A program made the translations under genes and the position numbers. The notes under the pieces were generated by a model. It searched no databases, was not told the origin of the DNA, and saw nothing but the letters and a program-made list of their open reading frames with translations. Below, in pieces: positions 8,681-18,397 of a stretch of DNA of 64,000 nt. Position 1 is the first letter of the stretch, and each line of letters starts with the position of its first letter. Source of the DNA: Leptospira idonii (GTDB taxonomy: Bacteria; Spirochaetota; Leptospiria; Leptospirales; Leptospiraceae); contig NZ_RQHW01000008.1 in the NCBI RefSeq assembly GCF_004770995.1, positions 62,001-126,000 on the forward strand, given 5' to 3'.

Positions 8681-10004
8681 AGAAACTTTTACCTGGATCC
8701 CTCTCACAGTTCAAGATTCCGAAGAGGAACTACTTCATATCGTTTCCGCCAGAGAAGAATATCTATATACGAAAGAAGGCAAGGAATACATCGACGGAAT
8801 TTCTTCTTGGTGGACCTGCATTTACGGCCATAGACATCCTAAGATCATGCAGGCGATCCGCAAACAAACGGAAGTATTGGATCATGTCATGCTTGCGGGA
8901 TTCATTCATGATCCTGCGGAATCTCTTTCCAAACTCATTCTGGAAATCGCCGATTCTCATTTTACGAAAGTGTTCTATTCGGATAACGGATCTAATGCGG
9001 TAGAGATCGCCTTGAAACTGGCCATTCAATATTATAAAAATTCATCTTCCTTGTCCGATCCTCCTTCTCAACAAAAATCGGATAGAAGCAAGTTCATCGT
9101 ATTTTCCGCTTCCTATCATGGAGACAGCATCGGTGCGATGAACGTATCCGGGGTTACCTACTTCAACCGCATCTTTAAAGACCTTCGTTTTCCCGTAAGG
9201 GAATTTTCCTGCCCTGATTGTACAAACTGTTCATTTCGGAAAAATCCGGAAAATTGCAACACGGAATGTTTGGATCCGATAAAGGAAGAGTTGAAACAAA
9301 ACGGGGAAAGTTATGCAGGTTTGGTGATCGAACCTTTGATTTTCGGTGCCAGCGGAATGATTTTCTATCATCCTAAAGTGCTTAGAGAACTTAGGGAGAT
9401 TACTGAGACATTCGGAGTGATGTTTATTTTGGACGAAGTGTTTACCGGAATGGGAAGGACCGGCGAGTTTTTCGCATTCCAAAAGGCGGGTATCGTTCCC
9501 GATCTAGTCGCCTTCGCCAAAGGTCTGACAGGCGGTGCACTTCCTCTAGCTGCCACATTGGTTTCCGGAAAAATTTATGAAAACTTCCTGACCAAGGATC
9601 CTTACCTTTCCTTTTTTCACGCACATACGATGACTGGAAACGCAATTGCATGTAGCGCCGGTTTGGCGAGTGTGGAGTTTCTTTCTTCTGTAGTTCTTCC
9701 CAGAGTCAAAAGCCTGGAAGGGCAGATGCAGGCATATATGGACGATCTTGCCGATCGTTTTCCCGAAAGAGTTCAGAACCCCAGAGTGATGGGGGCGGTT
9801 GCCGCATTCGAATTGAATGAAACCATAGGGGAAGATGAATATCTCAATCCGATAGGGAAGGCCCTTCGCAAAAAATTGATGGAGGAGGGGGTGCTCCTTC
9901 GGCCTTTGGGGAACACTGTCTATGTCACTCCTCCTTATACCATCTCAGAAACTTCTTTGGAGAAGATCTTCCTTGCCTTGGAGTCGGCCATCTCCTCTCT
10001 CTGA
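8670..10004 (+). CDS. bioA: Adenosylmethionine-8-amino-7-oxononanoate aminotransferase
   Basis: 444 residues. A PLP enzyme that converts KAPA to DAPA with SAM as amino donor. The TTG start has GGGAGAAGAG upstream and lies within the end of bioD, so the two are translationally coupled. [14 protein letters not shown] near residue 44 is the substrate-site block of BioA, the cofactor Asp sits in [11 protein letters not shown], and the Schiff-base lysine is K284 in AFAKGLTGG. An unusual segment carries five Cys residues (C181, C184, C187, C196, C200) that could bind a metal. Next in the pathway is BioB, encoded 43 bp downstream. Confidence 0.96.
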   Translation: MIPKETFTWIPLTVQDSEEELLHIVSAREEYLYTKEGKEYIDGISSWWTCIYGHRHPKIMQAIRKQTEVLDHVMLAGFIHDPAESLSKLILEIADSHFTKVFYSDNGSNAVEIALKLAIQYYKNSSSLSDPPSQQKSDRSKFIVFSASYHGDSIGAMNVSGVTYFNRIFKDLRFPVREFSCPDCTNCSFRKNPENCNTECLDPIKEELKQNGESYAGLVIEPLIFGASGMIFYHPKVLRELREITETFGVMFILDEVFTGMGRTGEFFAFQKAGIVPDLVAFAKGLTGGALPLAATLVSGKIYENFLTKDPYLSFFHAHTMTGNAIACSAGLASVEFLSSVVLPRVKSLEGQMQAYMDDLADRFPERVQNPRVMGAVAAFELNETIGEDEYLNPIGKALRKKLMEEGVLLRPLGNTVYVTPPYTISETSLEKIFLALESAISSL

Positions 10005-10011
10005 TTTCTTC

Positions 10012-10047
10012 GTTTACAATCCCGCTAAATTCTGTGACATTGCAAAC
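10012..10047. promoter_or_regulatory. Inverted repeat before bioB, possible biotin operator
   Basis: GTTTACAA (10012-10019) and TTGCAAAC (10040-10047) form an inverted repeat with one mismatch and a 20-base spacer, ending next to the bioB ATG. The half-site words match those of the BirA operator (TTGTAAAC / GTTTACAA), but here they are in the opposite order. A role as biotin operator is therefore only a guess. Confidence 0.3.
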
Positions 10048-11103
10048 ATGATCGCACTTGAGTCTCAAACGACTACTTCTTCCGCACCTTCTCTCATTAC
10101 CCCGGAGGAAGCTCTTTCCTTTCTGGAAGGAAAAGAACCTCTTCTTTCCCTTGTGAGCCGTGCCAGTGAAGAACGTTTCCGTTATTTCGGAAACAGAGTT
10201 AGAATTCATATTTTAGATAATATCAAAAACGGATACTGCCCGGAAGACTGCGGGTATTGCGCACAAAGAAAAGGCGGCGGATCCGGCATCCAAGAATACT
10301 CTCTGAAATCGGAAGAACAAATTTGGGAAGATGCAAAACTTGCCAAAGCGAACGGTGCTTATCGTTTCTGTATGGTGACTTCAGGAAGAGGGCCAACAGA
10401 CAAGGCGGTGGATACGCTTGCGAAAACGATTTCCCGTATCAATTCCGAACTGGGAATGAAGGTTTGTTTGTCTGCGGGAATTTTGGACGCTAAAAAAGCG
10501 CAAGTTTTGAAAGACGCAGGACTTGATCGTTACAACCACAACCTAAACACTTCCGAATCCAATTACAACGAAATCTGTTCCACTCACACTTTCAAAGATC
10601 GATTGACCACTTTGGAAGCGGCATCGCAAGCTAACATCGGTTTATGTTCCGGTCTCATCGTAGGGATGGGAGAACAAAATTCCGATTTGATTCAAGTTGC
10701 TTTCGAATTAAAGCGGTTAGGCGTTATATCTATCCCTGTTAATTTCTTTATTCCCATCAAAGGACATGTGATTCAATCCTCCTCACTCACTCCTGAGTAT
10801 TGCATCCGAGTGCTTTCCGTATTCCGATTGGTAAATCCCGATTCGGAAATTCGAATCGGGGCGGGAAGAGAAGGGCATTTGGGACATTTGCAATCGATGG
10901 CTCTGTATGTGGCAAATTCCTTGTTTGCAGACGGGTATTTGAATGTGAAGGGAAGTGAAATTTCTCAAACGATGGGACTCATTAAGGATTGTTCTATGGT
11001 TCCTGAATTCACTGAAGGAATTCCCCAAGGATGGGAAAACTTCGAAAAAGAATTCTTATACGAAGAGAAAAACTTTCCGGAGCTTTATAAATTCAAAAAG
11101 TAG
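10048..11103 (+). CDS. bioB: Biotin synthase
   Basis: 351 residues from ATG 10048; longer readings run into bioA. A radical-SAM enzyme that inserts sulfur into dethiobiotin. The CxxxCxxC cluster for the radical [4Fe-4S] centre is C64-C68-C71 in [12 protein letters not shown]. The cysteines and arginine for the second [2Fe-2S] cluster are also present ([25 protein letters not shown] and IRIGAGRE). It completes bioD-bioA-bioB; bioF and earlier steps are not in the window. The start lacks a clear ribosome-binding site and abuts an inverted repeat. Confidence 0.97.
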   Translation: MIALESQTTTSSAPSLITPEEALSFLEGKEPLLSLVSRASEERFRYFGNRVRIHILDNIKNGYCPEDCGYCAQRKGGGSGIQEYSLKSEEQIWEDAKLAKANGAYRFCMVTSGRGPTDKAVDTLAKTISRINSELGMKVCLSAGILDAKKAQVLKDAGLDRYNHNLNTSESNYNEICSTHTFKDRLTTLEAASQANIGLCSGLIVGMGEQNSDLIQVAFELKRLGVISIPVNFFIPIKGHVIQSSSLTPEYCIRVLSVFRLVNPDSEIRIGAGREGHLGHLQSMALYVANSLFADGYLNVKGSEISQTMGLIKDCSMVPEFTEGIPQGWENFEKEFLYEEKNFPELYKFKK

Positions 11104-11159
11104 TTTGCGTTTTTTTTCTCAGAGGGTAAAATGCTTCTACTTTTCCTGCTGAGAAAAAC

Positions 11160-12737
11160 ATGCAAAAACCGTCGTTACCTTTTGGTAAACAAATTAGTTA
11201 CGCTGTCGGCCAATTGGGTTGGTCGACACTCATCAACATCATAGGACTTCATCAGGTTTATTTTTATCTTCCTCCTGCTCCTAAATTGGGAGAAGACTGC
11301 TTTCCCGATCTCATTGAAAAAATGGCCTTTTGGGGTCTGTCTACCATTGGGGTAGTTGCAGCAGTCGGTAGGCTTTGGGATGCAGTTACGGATCCTGTTG
11401 TGGCCAATGCATCCGACAGGTTCCAATCTCGATTCGGCAGGAGAATTCCTTTCCTGGCTTTGGGAGGGATTCCCGCCGCAGTGTTTTGTTGGCTGATCTT
11501 CGTGCCCCCTCATTCCTATGTTTCTTCTTATAATCTGATTTGGATGACAGGGTTTATGATCCTGTTCTATCTATTTCTGACTGTTTATGTGACTCCTTAT
11601 TTTGCTTTGATTCCCGAGCTGGGGCACACTCCCAACGAAAGACTGAACCTTTCCACTTATATTTCAGTGACCTATGCACTGGGGATCATCATCGCGTCTA
11701 CGGAGCCGATGATTGCGGGTCTTTTGAAATCCTCCTTTTCGTATTCGGCAGATCCTGCCATTCAGTCTCTTATTTCCAGACAATACGCATTGGGGATTCT
11801 CTGCGTATTTGCGGCAGTATGCATGTATTTTCCGGTTTTTAGCATTCGAGAAAAAACATACTGCGAGTCGGAGGCGTCCGGGGTTCCTTTTCGGGAAGCG
11901 GTTCGACTTACTTTTAAGAATAAGAACTTTCTGTACTTTGCCCTTTCCGATCTTTGTTACTTCTTGGCGCTCACCATTCTTACCACAGGGATTTCCTATT
12001 ACGTAACTGTGCTTCTTGCATTGGAGAGGGAGTTCGTAACTCAACTACTCACTGTTATGCTGCTTGTGTCTTTTGCGTTTTATCCTGTTGTCAATATGAT
12101 GGCAAAAAGGATAGGAAAGAAAAAAACGGTTTTGATCGGATTTTATATTTTTTTAGGACTTTTTCTTTCCATTTTCTTTTTAGGAAAAGACAGCCTTCCT
12201 TTGGCACCGCATCTCCAAGGTTATATGATCGTTGCGGTGGCTGCGATTCCGATTGCAATTCTTGGAATATTACCGAATGCTATATTAGCAGATATTGCGG
12301 AACTGGACTCTTTAAAAACCGGCTCGAGAAGAGAAGGTCTTTTTTATGCCAGCAGAACCTTTATGCAGAAACTAGGACAAACACTAGCTGTCTTGATTTT
12401 CAGTTCCGTAATTTTAGTAGGGCTCGATTCAGAATCCGGAAAAAAAGTATCACCGAATGTAACCGGAATCATCGCACCTTCCGTACCGGACAATCTTTCC
12501 AAAGAAATTCCTAAAAATTCGGAATCCGGTGTAAGTGAAAAAAATCCGGCGGAAATCGGTAAAAATAATTCGGAAAACATCGTCTGTAAAGTCGAAGAAG
12601 AAGAGAGCGGTGGAGAACTAGGTGTTCGCTTAACAGGCCCTCTTGCTTCTGGATTTTGTCTTTTGGCAATCTTTTTATTCGGAAAATACCGAGAAGAAGA
12701 AACTTTAGAAGAGATTGCCAAGATACGTGATAAATAA
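11160..12737 (+). CDS. GPH-family (MelB-like) sugar:cation symporter, MFS
   Basis: 525 residues with about twelve membrane segments. GRLWDAVTDPVVANASDR followed by RFGRRIPFLALG is the GPH/MelB signature: the Asp pair used for cation coupling and the cytoplasmic loop with basic residues. PYFALIPEL is also typical. A hydrophilic insert rich in Ser, Glu and Asn (about residues 430-490) precedes the last helix and is unusual. The substrate is unknown; family members carry sugars, glucuronides or other solutes. An in-frame stop upstream fixes the ATG at 11160. The 59-residue gene follows 24 bp downstream. Confidence 0.88.
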   Translation: MQKPSLPFGKQISYAVGQLGWSTLINIIGLHQVYFYLPPAPKLGEDCFPDLIEKMAFWGLSTIGVVAAVGRLWDAVTDPVVANASDRFQSRFGRRIPFLALGGIPAAVFCWLIFVPPHSYVSSYNLIWMTGFMILFYLFLTVYVTPYFALIPELGHTPNERLNLSTYISVTYALGIIIASTEPMIAGLLKSSFSYSADPAIQSLISRQYALGILCVFAAVCMYFPVFSIREKTYCESEASGVPFREAVRLTFKNKNFLYFALSDLCYFLALTILTTGISYYVTVLLALEREFVTQLLTVMLLVSFAFYPVVNMMAKRIGKKKTVLIGFYIFLGLFLSIFFLGKDSLPLAPHLQGYMIVAVAAIPIAILGILPNAILADIAELDSLKTGSRREGLFYASRTFMQKLGQTLAVLIFSSVILVGLDSESGKKVSPNVTGIIAPSVPDNLSKEIPKNSESGVSEKNPAEIGKNNSENIVCKVEEEESGGELGVRLTGPLASGFCLLAIFLFGKYREEETLEEIAKIRDK

Positions 12738-12761
12738 ATTCTGGTAAACGGAGATAGATAG

Positions 12762-12941
12762 ATGAGATATCGCATTGAGACAACCAAACTAAAGAATGGA
12801 TACATCGAAGCCAAACTCATCGAAACTACGACCAATAATCCAATTGAGTTTCGCATTTGTGATACGGAAGAATACGCTCAGTCTCAAATCAAAGACTGGC
12901 AGAAACGCTTTCGAATGAATGAGCCAGCAGAACAAGAATAG
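12762..12941 (+). CDS. Small protein of unknown function (59 residues)
   Basis: The frame runs from ATG 12762 to TAG 12939-12941. GGAG at 12750-12753 is a good ribosome-binding site. The protein starts MRYRIETTKL and ends NEPAEQE. It is charged and soluble, with a beta-rich first half (RYRIETTKLKNGYIEAKLIE) and a helical second half (EEYAQSQIKDWQKRF). It overlaps the next gene by 23 bp and follows the symporter gene by 24 bp, so it looks like a real translated member of this run. I recognise no family. Confidence 0.65.
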   Translation: MRYRIETTKLKNGYIEAKLIETTTNNPIEFRICDTEEYAQSQIKDWQKRFRMNEPAEQE

Positions 12942-13692
12942 TCCATTCTTATCTTCCAGACCGCTCTTATTTGCGGTCTTCTTATTTCTCTTTTTAGCCA
13001 GTTGTTCCGTCTCTAGGACCAAGAATTATTTTGACCCCAACTTTAGATGTGTCTCCGGTCCTGGCTGGAGAGACGGAAAAGATTTTCTGAAATACAAACT
13101 CAACGTTTGGAATTTATTTCGGGCTCATTATAGAGAAGAAAATCAAAGAATTAAAAACGCCAAAATCGTAGTCACCGGCAACAGTTTGGCCCTTCTATTT
13201 TTGCCTCAGATGGAAAAGGAACTTCCTAAAATGGGAGTGGTGAACCGAGCCATCGGGGGAGATATGACGGAAACCCTTTTGGAGAGGCTGGATGAGGACG
13301 TTCTTTCCCTTTCCCCGTCCACCATCATCATCGAAATCGGTGGAAATGATATGATCTATACGAAATGCCTGCCGGAAACCCAGGCAAATGTAGAAGCGAT
13401 TGTCGCAAAAATCCATTCAAAACAACCTTCCACTCAGATCATATTCATCGCAGTTCCTCCCACTAGAGTTCCCGAGTTGAATCAAATCGTTCCTGTATAT
13501 AACTTGTATCTGAAGGATTTCGCAAAAGAGAAAAAGAACGTTCGTTATGTGGAAGTCTGGGATGAAATGAAAAAGCAGGATGAACCCAGCTTGAAAGAAG
13601 AATACTTCCGTGAATCGGGAGATCCGATCCATTTCAATGACAAAGGATACGAGGTTTGGGGTAGGAAATTAAGACCTCTTCTTCGTAAGTAA
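12919..13692 (+). CDS. SGNH/GDSL-type esterase lipoprotein
   Basis: 257 residues. A lipoprotein signal ends in FLASC with the acylated Cys at 29. The SGNH blocks are all present: block I VVTGNSLA with catalytic Ser89, block II NRAIGGDMT, block III IEIGGNDM, and block V DPIHFNDKGY with the catalytic Asp and His near the C-terminus. This is the layout of the GDSL lipase and acylhydrolase superfamily (as in PAF acetylhydrolase-like enzymes). It should act in the periplasm or at the surface as an esterase on lipid or acylated glycan; the substrate is unknown. It overlaps the small 59-residue gene, and serB starts 6 bp after its stop. Confidence 0.9.
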   Translation: MSQQNKNSPFLSSRPLLFAVFLFLFLASCSVSRTKNYFDPNFRCVSGPGWRDGKDFLKYKLNVWNLFRAHYREENQRIKNAKIVVTGNSLALLFLPQMEKELPKMGVVNRAIGGDMTETLLERLDEDVLSLSPSTIIIEIGGNDMIYTKCLPETQANVEAIVAKIHSKQPSTQIIFIAVPPTRVPELNQIVPVYNLYLKDFAKEKKNVRYVEVWDEMKKQDEPSLKEEYFRESGDPIHFNDKGYEVWGRKLRPLLRK

Positions 13693-13698
13693 TCACAA

Positions 13699-14577
13699 AT
13701 GTTCCGTTTATTATTCTTAAAAAAAGGCAAACTTGATCTATCTTCCCTTCTTTCCGTTTGGAAAGAACTGCAATTCCCTGAGTTGGCTTCTCCTTCGGAA
13801 GAACTTTTTTCTTTCGGCCATACTAAAATCGAGTTTTTGAAAGAAATTCCTTTCACCAAAGAAGAGTTAGTTTCTTTTAGAAAGGGACTGGCGCCTTATG
13901 AGATCGATCTTTTGCAGATTGAAAACGGACTTAGTTCTAAAGAACCTTCTCTCTTCTTTTTCGATATGGATTCCACAGTGATCCAGGAAGAAGTGATCGA
14001 CGAACTCGCGCGAAAACACGGAGTTTTCGAAGAGGTCGCATCAGTCACCAAACAGGCGATGAACGGAGGATTGGGATTCGACGAGGCATTGCGTCTGAGA
14101 GTGAAACATTTGAACGGTCTTTCCCGCAAAAGTTTCGGAGAAGTGTACGATGTATTGCATTTGAATCCTGGAATGGAAGTTTTATTTTCCGAACTTCCTA
14201 AACAGGGAACTAAGATCGTCATTCTCAGCGGGGGGTTCACCCCTGTTTTGGATCTATTCGCAAAAAAATACCCCGTGTCTTTTTACAAAGCAAATCATCT
14301 GGAAGAGAAGGATGGAATCTTTACGGGAGAAATCACGGGAGAGATCATCAATAAGGAAAAGAAGGAACATTATCTTCGTTCTTATTCTGAGGAAAATTCA
14401 GTTCCTATTTCCGGAGTTGTGGCAGTGGGAGACGGAGCTAACGACTCATTGATGTTAAATGCAGCAGGAACCGGGATCGGATTCCATGCAAAACAAGGGC
14501 TGAAAGATCAAATCATGAATTGGATCGATTTTTCGGATATGAGCGTTTTACTCTTTCTCTTTCGACCAACGGTTTAG
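13699..14577 (+). CDS. serB: Phosphoserine phosphatase
   Basis: 292 residues. HAD-family enzyme for the last step of serine biosynthesis. The nucleophile motif DMDST is at 89-93, motif II is LSGGFTPV, and motif III is VAVGDGANDSLML. KQAMNGGLGFDEALRLRV is a SerB-specific cap segment. The N-terminal 85 residues may correspond to the regulatory domain seen in longer SerB proteins. It starts 6 bp after the SGNH lipoprotein gene. Its 3' end overlaps mutS, on the opposite strand, by 30 bp. Confidence 0.95.
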   Translation: MFRLLFLKKGKLDLSSLLSVWKELQFPELASPSEELFSFGHTKIEFLKEIPFTKEELVSFRKGLAPYEIDLLQIENGLSSKEPSLFFFDMDSTVIQEEVIDELARKHGVFEEVASVTKQAMNGGLGFDEALRLRVKHLNGLSRKSFGEVYDVLHLNPGMEVLFSELPKQGTKIVILSGGFTPVLDLFAKKYPVSFYKANHLEEKDGIFTGEITGEIINKEKKEHYLRSYSEENSVPISGVVAVGDGANDSLMLNAAGTGIGFHAKQGLKDQIMNWIDFSDMSVLLFLFRPTV

Positions 14578-17076
14578 TTCCTCTAAGATCTGCAAAGCTT
14601 CCATCGGAGGGATCTTGTTGATCTCCAGTCCTTTCAGCTTCTTTAAGATTCTCTCTTCTCCTTGCGTTAAAGAGGAGGAAGGTGCTTCCAATAGACTTCC
14701 GAAAAGAGAAGGTTCTTCCGTTTTGATTTTGATTTCCCTTTTTTTGGATTCCAATCCGGAGAGTATGTTTTTCGCTCTGGAAGTCACAACTTCTGGAATT
14801 CCCGCCAGTTTTGCCACGTAGATCCCGAAGGATTGTTTCGACTTTCCTCGTTTTACCTTTTTGAGAAACAGAACTTCTCCTTCTTTCTCATAAGTATCCA
14901 GATAGAGATTGAAGATTCCGTTTCCTTTTTCCAATTCCGTCAATTCGTGGTAATGCGTTGCAAAAATGGTTTTGGCTCTAGGGAAATCTTTGGATAAAAA
15001 TTCGATGATGGCCCAGGCAATCGATAAACCGTCGTAAGTGGAAGTTCCTCTTCCTACTTCATCGAAAATGATAAGGCTGTCTTTTGTGTATTGACTGAGG
15101 ATGTATGCCGTTTCTTTCATTTCCACATAGAATGTGGATTCACCCGTAGTGAGATTGTCTCCCGATCCGATTCGAGTGAAAATGCGGTCTACGATCGGCA
15201 AAGAAGCCGATTTAGCGGGAATATAAGATCCCATCTGGAATAAAATTTGAACGATGGCCACCTGGCGCATGTAAGTCGATTTACCCGCCATGTTCGGTCC
15301 GGTCAGGATGGCAATCGCATCTTCACTAGGATTCAATTCTATCGAGTTAGGGACAAAACGTTCTCCTACCGGTAAGAAAGCTTCTACGACGGGGTGCCTT
15401 GATTCGGTCAGAATCATATTTCCGTCTTCTCTAATCTCTGGACAGATCCATTGGAACTCTTCCTTACATTCCGTAAGAGAGAGGTGGTAGTCTAAAGAGG
15501 CGATTTCGGAAGCCAGATGCAGAAAGTCGGAAAAATTTTCCAAAGCGAGAGATACTAAAAAGTCGAACTCTTTCTTTTCAATTGCTTCTATGATTTCATC
15601 CGCTTCTAGGATGGCTCTTTCCATTTCTTCTAGTTCCGGAGTGGTGAACCTTTCTCCTGTGACTAAGGTTTGTTTTTTAACGAAATGAGAAGGGGCATCT
15701 TTTGCCTGCCCTCTTGAGATTTCTATAAAGTAACCTAAGATTTTATTGTATCTGATTTTTAGAGTCGATAAACCGGAGTTAGATTTTTCTTTTTCTTCCA
15801 GTTCTAAGATCCAATCTTTCCCTTTTTCTTTGGCAAGGGATGCTTTGTCGTAATCGGCTGAATAACCTTTTTTGAGGAAAGGAGAGTTGCCTAGAAAAAC
15901 GGGAAGTTCCTCATCCGTAATTCTGGTTTCCATTTGTTTTTGAAACGATAGGATTCCTTTTTGCAGGGAGGAAAAAGAAAAGCCGATCGAATCCAATACG
16001 GATTTGATCCCTTCGTATGCTTGAATCGATTTTTGAATCCCTCTGAAGTCCCTAGGAGAAGCCTTTCCTCCTCGGAAACGAGCAAGCACTCTTTCCAAAT
16101 CGATCATTTCAGCTAACGAAGTTTTGATGATGGCTCTTTCTTTTTTGGAACCAGATAAAATTTCGATTTTGTCCCAATGAGAGCGGATCATTTCGGGATT
16201 TCTTGTAGGAAAAAGAATTCTTTGTCTTAGATATCTTTTACCGGGAGAAGTGATGCAGCGGTTGAGAACTCCGAACAGAGTATGGTTTTTGTTGTTCTGA
16301 TTTTCAACCAATTCTAAGTGGGACACTGTCCTTTCGTCTAACCCTAAAAAATCGGATTCGTCGATCAGCCTAGGAGCTTTGAATTTAAAACTATGTTGTC
16401 TGTAGTTGTATTGAAGATAGGCATCTAAAACATGAACCACTGTATCGATCGGTTTTGTTTCTTTTGCGGGAAAAAAAGAAGGGGAAAGAGAAGTAAGAAT
16501 GATTTCACTGTCTTTCGGAAATTCGGGGAGTAGGGACGATTCGGGATACAAAAGTTCTTTGGGAGAAAATCTTTGGATCGTGTCTTTGATTTTTTCGTGT
16601 TCGGATGCAGGATAATAAAAATACACCAGTTCCGCAGTGGATACATCGGCAAACGCTAGGTAGACGAACTTTTTCTCGGCTAAAAACAAGGAGAGATAAT
16701 TGTTTTGGTAACCGCTGAGAAGATTGTCTTCCACTACGGTTCCGGGAGTGACGATACGAACCACTTCCCTGGACATGATCTTCGCTTTGGGATCGTCGGA
16801 CTTTGTTTGTTCGCAAACGACTACCTTTTTCCCCCCGCTGATCAGTTTGGCGATATAACCTTCCATGGCATGGTAAGGAATGCCCGCCATAGGGATTTGG
16901 TTTTGTCTTTTGGTAAGAGTGATGTCCAGAAGGACTGCCGCTTGTTTCGCATCGTCCAGAAACATTTCATAGAAGTCTCCCATTCGGAAAAAAACGATTC
17001 CGTCCGGGTGCTGCGACTTAACTTCCAAGTATTGCCGCATAACAGGCGTATTTAGTGCTTCAAGTTCCTCTGACAT
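14548..17076 (-). CDS. mutS: DNA mismatch repair protein MutS
   Basis: 842 residues, full length. It recognises mismatches and recruits the MutL system. The mismatch-contacting motif GDFYEMF (Phe and Glu) is near residue 32 in domain I. The C-terminal ATPase has the Walker A GPNMAGKST at 593-601, then DEVGRGTSTYDGLSIAWA and ATHYHELTELE. The last 40 residues (LNRWSKEKE end) form the dimerisation tail. It overlaps trpF by 17 bp at its start, so trpF-mutS are coupled. Its 3' end overlaps serB in the convergent direction. Confidence 0.98.
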   Translation of the reverse strand: MSEELEALNTPVMRQYLEVKSQHPDGIVFFRMGDFYEMFLDDAKQAAVLLDITLTKRQNQIPMAGIPYHAMEGYIAKLISGGKKVVVCEQTKSDDPKAKIMSREVVRIVTPGTVVEDNLLSGYQNNYLSLFLAEKKFVYLAFADVSTAELVYFYYPASEHEKIKDTIQRFSPKELLYPESSLLPEFPKDSEIILTSLSPSFFPAKETKPIDTVVHVLDAYLQYNYRQHSFKFKAPRLIDESDFLGLDERTVSHLELVENQNNKNHTLFGVLNRCITSPGKRYLRQRILFPTRNPEMIRSHWDKIEILSGSKKERAIIKTSLAEMIDLERVLARFRGGKASPRDFRGIQKSIQAYEGIKSVLDSIGFSFSSLQKGILSFQKQMETRITDEELPVFLGNSPFLKKGYSADYDKASLAKEKGKDWILELEEKEKSNSGLSTLKIRYNKILGYFIEISRGQAKDAPSHFVKKQTLVTGERFTTPELEEMERAILEADEIIEAIEKKEFDFLVSLALENFSDFLHLASEIASLDYHLSLTECKEEFQWICPEIREDGNMILTESRHPVVEAFLPVGERFVPNSIELNPSEDAIAILTGPNMAGKSTYMRQVAIVQILFQMGSYIPAKSASLPIVDRIFTRIGSGDNLTTGESTFYVEMKETAYILSQYTKDSLIIFDEVGRGTSTYDGLSIAWAIIEFLSKDFPRAKTIFATHYHELTELEKGNGIFNLYLDTYEKEGEVLFLKKVKRGKSKQSFGIYVAKLAGIPEVVTSRAKNILSGLESKKREIKIKTEEPSLFGSLLEAPSSSLTQGEERILKKLKGLEINKIPPMEALQILEELNRWSKEKE

Positions 17077-17692
17077 TTTTTACCAAAGCTTTTATTTTGT
17101 TCGGATCTTTTTTTCCGTCCGTTTCCACTCCACTGGCCACATCGATCCCGAAAGGATTCAATTGAGAAAGCGCCTGTTGCACGTTCTCCGGTGTGAGTCC
17201 TCCTGCCAGTAGAAAGGGACGTTTGATGTTCTCTACATATTCCCAAGGAAAAGTATGACCTGTTCCTCCGCCGAAATCCTTTTTAAAACTGTCCAGAATG
17301 ACAAAAGGCAAATGAGGAAGCAGATAGGTTTCGTCTTCGATTCTTTCTTGGATGCGAAAAGAAGGAAGCAGGTTTCCCAGCTTGGAATGATGGTTCCAAA
17401 CATCCGCGATCGGTTTAGGATCTCCTTCCACCAGTTGGATGAGATCGGGTTTGTATTTAAGGACAATTTTTTGAATGTCGATGGGCGAGTTGTCGTAAAA
17501 TAAAAAAACGACCTGAGGGAAACCGGGAGAGTTTCTATCCTGCAATAATTCCGGAATTAAATCTTCCGAAATGCTTCTGGGAGAATTGGGGGAAAGATTT
17601 AGGCCGATATAATCGACCTTGAGATCTCGACATACCTTGATGGTAGGAAGATCTTTGATCCCGCAGATTTTGATTTTCGTTTCGGTTCCCAT
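17060..17692 (-). CDS. trpF: Phosphoribosylanthranilate isomerase
   Basis: 210 residues, the usual size of the single-domain enzyme. It performs the Amadori rearrangement in tryptophan synthesis. KICGIKD at residues 8-14 has the catalytic Cys, the catalytic Asp is in FVILDSFKKDFGGGTGHTFPW, and the phosphate site is LLAGGLTPENV followed by GIDVASGVE. No other trp genes lie nearby, so trpF is split from the rest of the pathway. It overlaps mutS by 17 bp and follows the TetR gene by 22 bp. Confidence 0.95.
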   Translation of the reverse strand: MGTETKIKICGIKDLPTIKVCRDLKVDYIGLNLSPNSPRSISEDLIPELLQDRNSPGFPQVVFLFYDNSPIDIQKIVLKYKPDLIQLVEGDPKPIADVWNHHSKLGNLLPSFRIQERIEDETYLLPHLPFVILDSFKKDFGGGTGHTFPWEYVENIKRPFLLAGGLTPENVQQALSQLNPFGIDVASGVETDGKKDPNKIKALVKNVRGT

Positions 17693-17714
17693 GGCTTATG
17701 AGAACCAAATTGAT

Positions 17715-18335
17715 TTAATTCAGATCAGATGCAATCGATCCTTTGTAACCGAAGTGCAAAAATTTAAGGAAACTGTCTTCATACTGAAGCATTTCCGCTT
17801 TGGAAATATTCTGCCGAATCATTTGTACGAAGATGTTTAGGAAGAACGAAAGTATATTTCTGATTACGAATTCGTTAACTTCACCTTTGTAATTGGGATT
17901 TGCCGTTTTAAAAGTTTGGTATTGTTCGTAGTTAACTTTCGTTAATCGGGTGAGGACTTCTTCGTGGAAATCTTCCATGGAAGAACCTTGGGATTTAAGA
18001 AGGAGAAGGGTGAAGTAGTCCCGATTCGCATCCACATATTCCAATGCGATGTTGAATCTCTCTTTCCATGTCTCGTAAGACTCGGTAAAACGTTTTTCGA
18101 ACTGATTCGGATGGGATACGTGTTGGAACGCTTTCTCCATTCCCTCCAGAACGGGCTTGAGAATTGCAACTAACAAATGTTCTTTGTTGTCAAAGTAGTT
18201 GTAGATATTGCTTGTTGAAACTTTTGCCTTTTTGGCTATGGTTCGCATAGAAGCTTTTTCGAATCCTAGTTGGATGAATTCTTCTCTTGCCGCTTGTAAG
18301 ATCTCTCTTCTTGTGTGTTCTTTCGGGGTCTGCAT
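17715..18335 (-). CDS. TetR-family transcriptional regulator
   Basis: 206 residues. The N-terminal helix-turn-helix is typical: ILQAAREEFIQLGFEKASMRTIAKKAKVSTSNIYNYFDNKEHL (residues 11-53). The C-terminal ligand domain is variable, as expected, and gives no hint of the inducer. It lies between folC and trpF on the same strand, with 62 bp to folC. That gap could hold its promoter, but I see no clear palindrome. Its targets are unknown. Confidence 0.9.
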   Translation of the reverse strand: MQTPKEHTRREILQAAREEFIQLGFEKASMRTIAKKAKVSTSNIYNYFDNKEHLLVAILKPVLEGMEKAFQHVSHPNQFEKRFTESYETWKERFNIALEYVDANRDYFTLLLLKSQGSSMEDFHEEVLTRLTKVNYEQYQTFKTANPNYKGEVNEFVIRNILSFFLNIFVQMIRQNISKAEMLQYEDSFLKFLHFGYKGSIASDLN

Positions 18336-18397
18336 GATCCTGAACGTTGTTTCCTAATAGAAGATTTCTGTTCTGTTTTCATTTGTAAAGCTGAAAA

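Noticed and set aside
11131..11244. Possible 37-residue leader ORF overlapping the start of the symporter gene
   Set aside because: AGAGGG precedes ATG 11131 and the frame runs to TAG 11242-11244, but it is out of frame with the symporter, overlaps its first 85 bases and has no recognisable leader sequence. I cannot support it as real.
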